This document shows positions 5,379-7,206 of a stretch of 7,206 nt of DNA, piece after piece. Each line of letters starts with the position of its first letter. Within the stretch, counting starts at the first letter, position 1. The position numbers and the translations under genes are program-made. The stretch lies in the NCBI GenBank assembly GCA_031119515.1, contig JAVHXR010000003.1, positions 9,965 through 17,170 of the forward strand, given 5' to 3'. The notes beneath the pieces are model-generated. The model was not told where the DNA came from, ran no database searches, and saw only the letters and a program-made list of their open reading frames with translations. The stretch is from Propionicimonas sp. GTDB taxonomy: Bacteria; Actinomycetota; Actinomycetes; Propionibacteriales; Propionibacteriaceae.

Positions 5379-5395
5379 GCCCCCTGTTCGGGGGC
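5379..5395 (-). other. Hairpin just upstream of the SHOCT gene ribosome binding site
   Basis: GCCCCC on the minus strand (5390-5395), a five-base loop and GGGGGC (5379-5384) form a six-base stem ending four bases before the AAGGAA ribosome binding site. It could be a weak terminator for the holin-like gene or an mRNA leader structure of the SHOCT gene. No U-run follows. Confidence 0.35.
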
Positions 5396-5427
5396 ATCTC
5401 ACTTTCGGTTTCGGCCGGTGCGGCGGG

Positions 5428-5805
5428 TCAGGCCCGCTGCCGGTCCTTCAGGACGAAGCGGCGCAGCAGCCACGACGCCAGCGAGGTGACCGCCCACACC
5501 ACCAGCGTGGCCAGGAGCCACGTGGTGGTACCGGTCAGGGTGATCCCGCCCTCGAACTGACTGGCGACCAGCAGCGACAGCAGCGTCGAGACCAGCCCGA
5601 CCAGGATCACCAGAGCCGGGGCGTACTTGCGGGACAGGGCGGACGCGGCCCAGGTGAAGACACTCTGGCAGACGGCGAACGCGATCACCGCCGTCGACAG
5701 GCCCGGGAGGGTCACGGTGAAGCCGGGGACCACGAGGGCGGCGACGATGAAGGCGATGGCGGCCTCACCGAGGAACACCGCCACGCGGATAAGGATGTTG
5801 CTCAC
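5428..5805 (-). CDS. Holin-like four-helix membrane protein (phage holin family-type annotation)
   Basis: A 125-residue, almost entirely hydrophobic protein with about four transmembrane segments (roughly 5-26, 36-56, 63-82 and 94-114) and a basic tail (RRFVLKDRQRA). The motif VVPGF at 25-29 and the TTTWLLATLVVWAVTSLASWLL stretch around 93-114 (seen here in parts) resemble actinobacterial chromosomal proteins labelled phage holin family. Despite the name, these are not necessarily phage-derived, and no phage genes surround this one. The GTG at 5803-5805 is the first plausible start; it has a G-run (AGGGGGG) only two bases upstream, unusually close for a Shine-Dalgarno. The much longer in-frame extension upstream runs through the permease gene in another frame and is rejected. 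It lies 101 bases downstream of the permease stop and 65 bases upstream of the SHOCT gene. Function is unknown. Confidence 0.7.
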   Translation of the reverse strand: MSNILIRVAVFLGEAAIAFIVAALVVPGFTVTLPGLSTAVIAFAVCQSVFTWAASALSRKYAPALVILVGLVSTLLSLLVASQFEGGITLTGTTTWLLATLVVWAVTSLASWLLRRFVLKDRQRA

Positions 5806-5906
5806 AGCCCCCCTGTCGCGGCCGAGCGCATCACGGTCCGCTGCGCGTAAGCGTAGGGGTTCGCTCCGGTGCCGCGCGGGATCTCGGGCGCGCGTCTCAC
5901 CCCCGC

Positions 5907-7206
5907 TCAGAACGGCCAGAACAGCGGTACCCAACCGACCGCCACCACAAGGTAGGCGCCGAGCAACGGCAGCCCGAGCCTCCAGTAGTCGCCGAACCGG
6001 TAGCCACCCGGCTCGAGCACCATCATGTTGGCCGGCGTGGCGACCGGGGTCAGGAACGCCGCGGCACCGGCCACGGCGAGCGCCATCATGAACGGCAGCA
6101 CGGAGACGTGCAGGTCGGTCGCCAGCGCGACCGCGATCGGAACCATGATGAGCACCGTCGCGGCGTTGGAGATGAGTTGGCCGAGCACGGCGGTGAGCAG
6201 GCACAGTGCCGCGAGGGCCAGGTGCGGGGACGCGGCGGCGCCCAGGTCCAGCAGCCAGCGGGCGATCAGGTAGGCGGTGCCGGTACTGGCGAACGCCGTC
6301 GAGAGCGGCATCATGCCCGCGATCAGGACCACTGTCGTCCACGACACCGCGCGGTAGGCCTCCGACGGCTTGAGCACGCCGGTCAGCACCACCGCCGAGG
6401 CCGCCAGCAGCCCGGTGATCGCCGGCGGCAGGGCTCCGGTGGCGAGCAGCACGACCATCGCCACCAGGATCACCAGGGACCGCCGCGCGCCGCGGCCGAA
6501 GGGGACCGCCCGCCGCAGCCGGTCCGGGTCGTCCACCGCCACCACGTCCGGGCGGGCAGCCTGCTCGACGAGGTCGTCCCAGCTGCCCTGCAGCAGCAGG
6601 ATGTCGCCGGCCCGGAGCTGCACCCGCGGTCCGGTCAGGTCCTCACCCGCCCGCTGCAGGCCGAGCACCACCAGGCTGCCGTCCGGCGTCGTCATGCCGG
6701 GGAACAGGTGGGTGTCGATCAGGTTCGAGCGCGGTGGGATGACCACCTCGACGACCCCGGTGCCCGCGTCCACGAGGTCGGTGTCGGAGGGCAGGTCGTA
6801 CTGGCGCCGGAGGATCCGGGCGTGGCGGGCGAGATCGGGAGGGAGCGCGGCGAACTCCCGGTCGGGCAGCAGCCGCCGTCCGAACAGCGTCAGCAGGACG
6901 ACCGTCACGACGACCAGCGGAGCGCCGGCGATCGCGAACTCGAAGTAGCCGAAGCCGCGGGCGCCGGCCGCCGCCGCGGCGTCGCTGACGATGATGTTGA
7001 CCGGTGAGCCGGTCAGGGCGAGCAGCGAGCCGGCGTGGGCGGAGAACGCGAGCGGGATCAGCAGCTGGCTGGGTGGCAGGCCGGCCCGGACGGCGACCAC
7101 CACCACCACGGGGACCAGTGCGGCGACGGCGCCGTTCACGCTGATGACCGCCGACAGGGCGGCGACGAGCAGGCTGATCGCGATCAGCAGCGGCGCGCGC
7201 CTGCCG
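5907..7206 (-). CDS. SLC13-family permease with a cytosolic RCK_C-like region (partial, N-terminus outside the window)
   Basis: The last 432 residues or so of an inner-membrane transporter; the start lies beyond the right edge. The visible part has two hydrophobic halves separated by a soluble region. The first half carries the divalent-anion/sodium symporter-type motif LTGSPVNIIVSDAA, and the second carries the matching LTPVATPANMMVLEPGGY, both substrate/ion-binding hairpin regions in the SLC13/DASS fold. Between them (visible residues about 125-235) a cytosolic stretch with VVEVVIPPRSNLID, GSLVVLGLQR and LRAGDILLLQGSWDDL resembles a TrkA-C/RCK_C domain, which in related transporters regulates activity by ligand binding. 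At least six to eight helices follow. The protein ends with GWVPLFWPF just before the TGA at 5907-5909. Likely substrates are dicarboxylates, sulfate or another anion; the sequence does not decide. Two small membrane-protein genes follow on the same strand, possibly in one transcript. Confidence 0.85.
   Translation of the reverse strand, partial: GRRAPLLIAISLLVAALSAVISVNGAVAALVPVVVVVAVRAGLPPSQLLIPLAFSAHAGSLLALTGSPVNIIVSDAAAAAGARGFGYFEFAIAGAPLVVVTVVLLTLFGRRLLPDREFAALPPDLARHARILRRQYDLPSDTDLVDAGTGVVEVVIPPRSNLIDTHLFPGMTTPDGSLVVLGLQRAGEDLTGPRVQLRAGDILLLQGSWDDLVEQAARPDVVAVDDPDRLRRAVPFGRGARRSLVILVAMVVLLATGALPPAITGLLAASAVVLTGVLKPSEAYRAVSWTTVVLIAGMMPLSTAFASTGTAYLIARWLLDLGAAASPHLALAALCLLTAVLGQLISNAATVLIMVPIAVALATDLHVSVLPFMMALAVAGAAAFLTPVATPANMMVLEPGGYRFGDYWRLGLPLLGAYLVVAVGWVPLFWPF

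Noticed and set aside
5428..5805. Prophage remnant suggested by the holin-like protein
   Set aside because: No other phage gene, attachment site or integrase is present. Chromosomal proteins of this type are widespread in Actinobacteria.
5802..5831. Nine-residue minus-strand frame (ATG at 5829-5831) whose TGA overlaps the GTG of the holin-like gene
   Set aside because: The overlap could suggest translational coupling, but the peptide has no distinctive residues, no ribosome binding site and no well-placed -10, so chance is the simpler explanation.
5850..5880. GGTTCGCTCC resembling a tRNA T-arm
   Set aside because: There is no matching acceptor stem, anticodon arm or D-arm around it.
5806..6342. 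N-terminal extension of the holin-like gene (in-frame open to 6342)
   Set aside because: It overlaps the permease coding sequence in another frame and has Arg/Pro/Gly-rich shadow composition. The membrane protein proper begins at the GTG at 5805.
6108..7007. 299-codon plus-strand frame antisense to the permease
   Set aside because: Its composition is Arg/Gln/His/Gly-rich with no recognisable motif, opposite a clear SLC13 transporter.

Overview
The window is high-GC, tightly packed DNA of actinobacterial type. The signs are a strong G/C third-position bias, frequent GTG starts, probable leaderless transcripts, and protein families typical of Actinobacteria: a Cellulomonas-type cellobiose phosphorylase, DUF4395, and DUF2249 beside a COG2345-type regulator. 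No genus can be assigned from the sequence alone. I see no mobile element, CRISPR array, tRNA or rRNA.

Layout from left to right: (1) 1-352, minus strand, the N-terminal part of a DUF4395 membrane protein that runs off the left edge. (2) 353-656, no conventional gene, but it holds a 22-codon minus-strand reading frame (471-539) whose last six residues are Cys-Leu-Cys-Cys-Cys-Cys. It sits directly behind a -10-like hexamer and about 120 nt upstream of the DUF4395 start. This looks like a leaderless cysteine-sensing leader peptide, an attenuator for a sulfur-metabolism operon. (3) 657-3131, minus, a complete GH94 cellobiose phosphorylase with all expected active-site residues. Its promoter (3215-3243) is overlapped by a CebR/CelR-like palindromic operator (3199-3218). 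(4) 3367-4416, minus, a small VOC-fold protein and an ArsR-like regulator with a C-terminal cysteine motif, probably cotranscribed. (5) 4564-4869, plus, a DUF2249 protein divergent from that regulator. (6) 4923-4960, a perfect 18-bp inverted repeat between convergent genes, probably a bidirectional terminator. (7) 4976-5805, minus, two small membrane proteins (PLDc_N/SHOCT and a holin-like four-helix protein). (8) 5907-7206, minus, the C-terminal part of an SLC13-type permease with a cytosolic RCK_C-like region.

Functionally the window is a set of small independent units. The cellobiose phosphorylase converts imported cellobiose to glucose 1-phosphate and glucose, and its operator suggests induction by cellobiose through a LacI-family repressor encoded elsewhere. 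The DUF4395 gene probably starts a thioredoxin/rhodanese sulfur operon continuing to the left, controlled by cysteine supply through the poly-Cys leader. The regulator/DUF2249 pair shares one intergenic region, and both products carry cysteine motifs that could sense metal or redox state. The most interesting element is the poly-Cys leader peptide with its associated hairpins.
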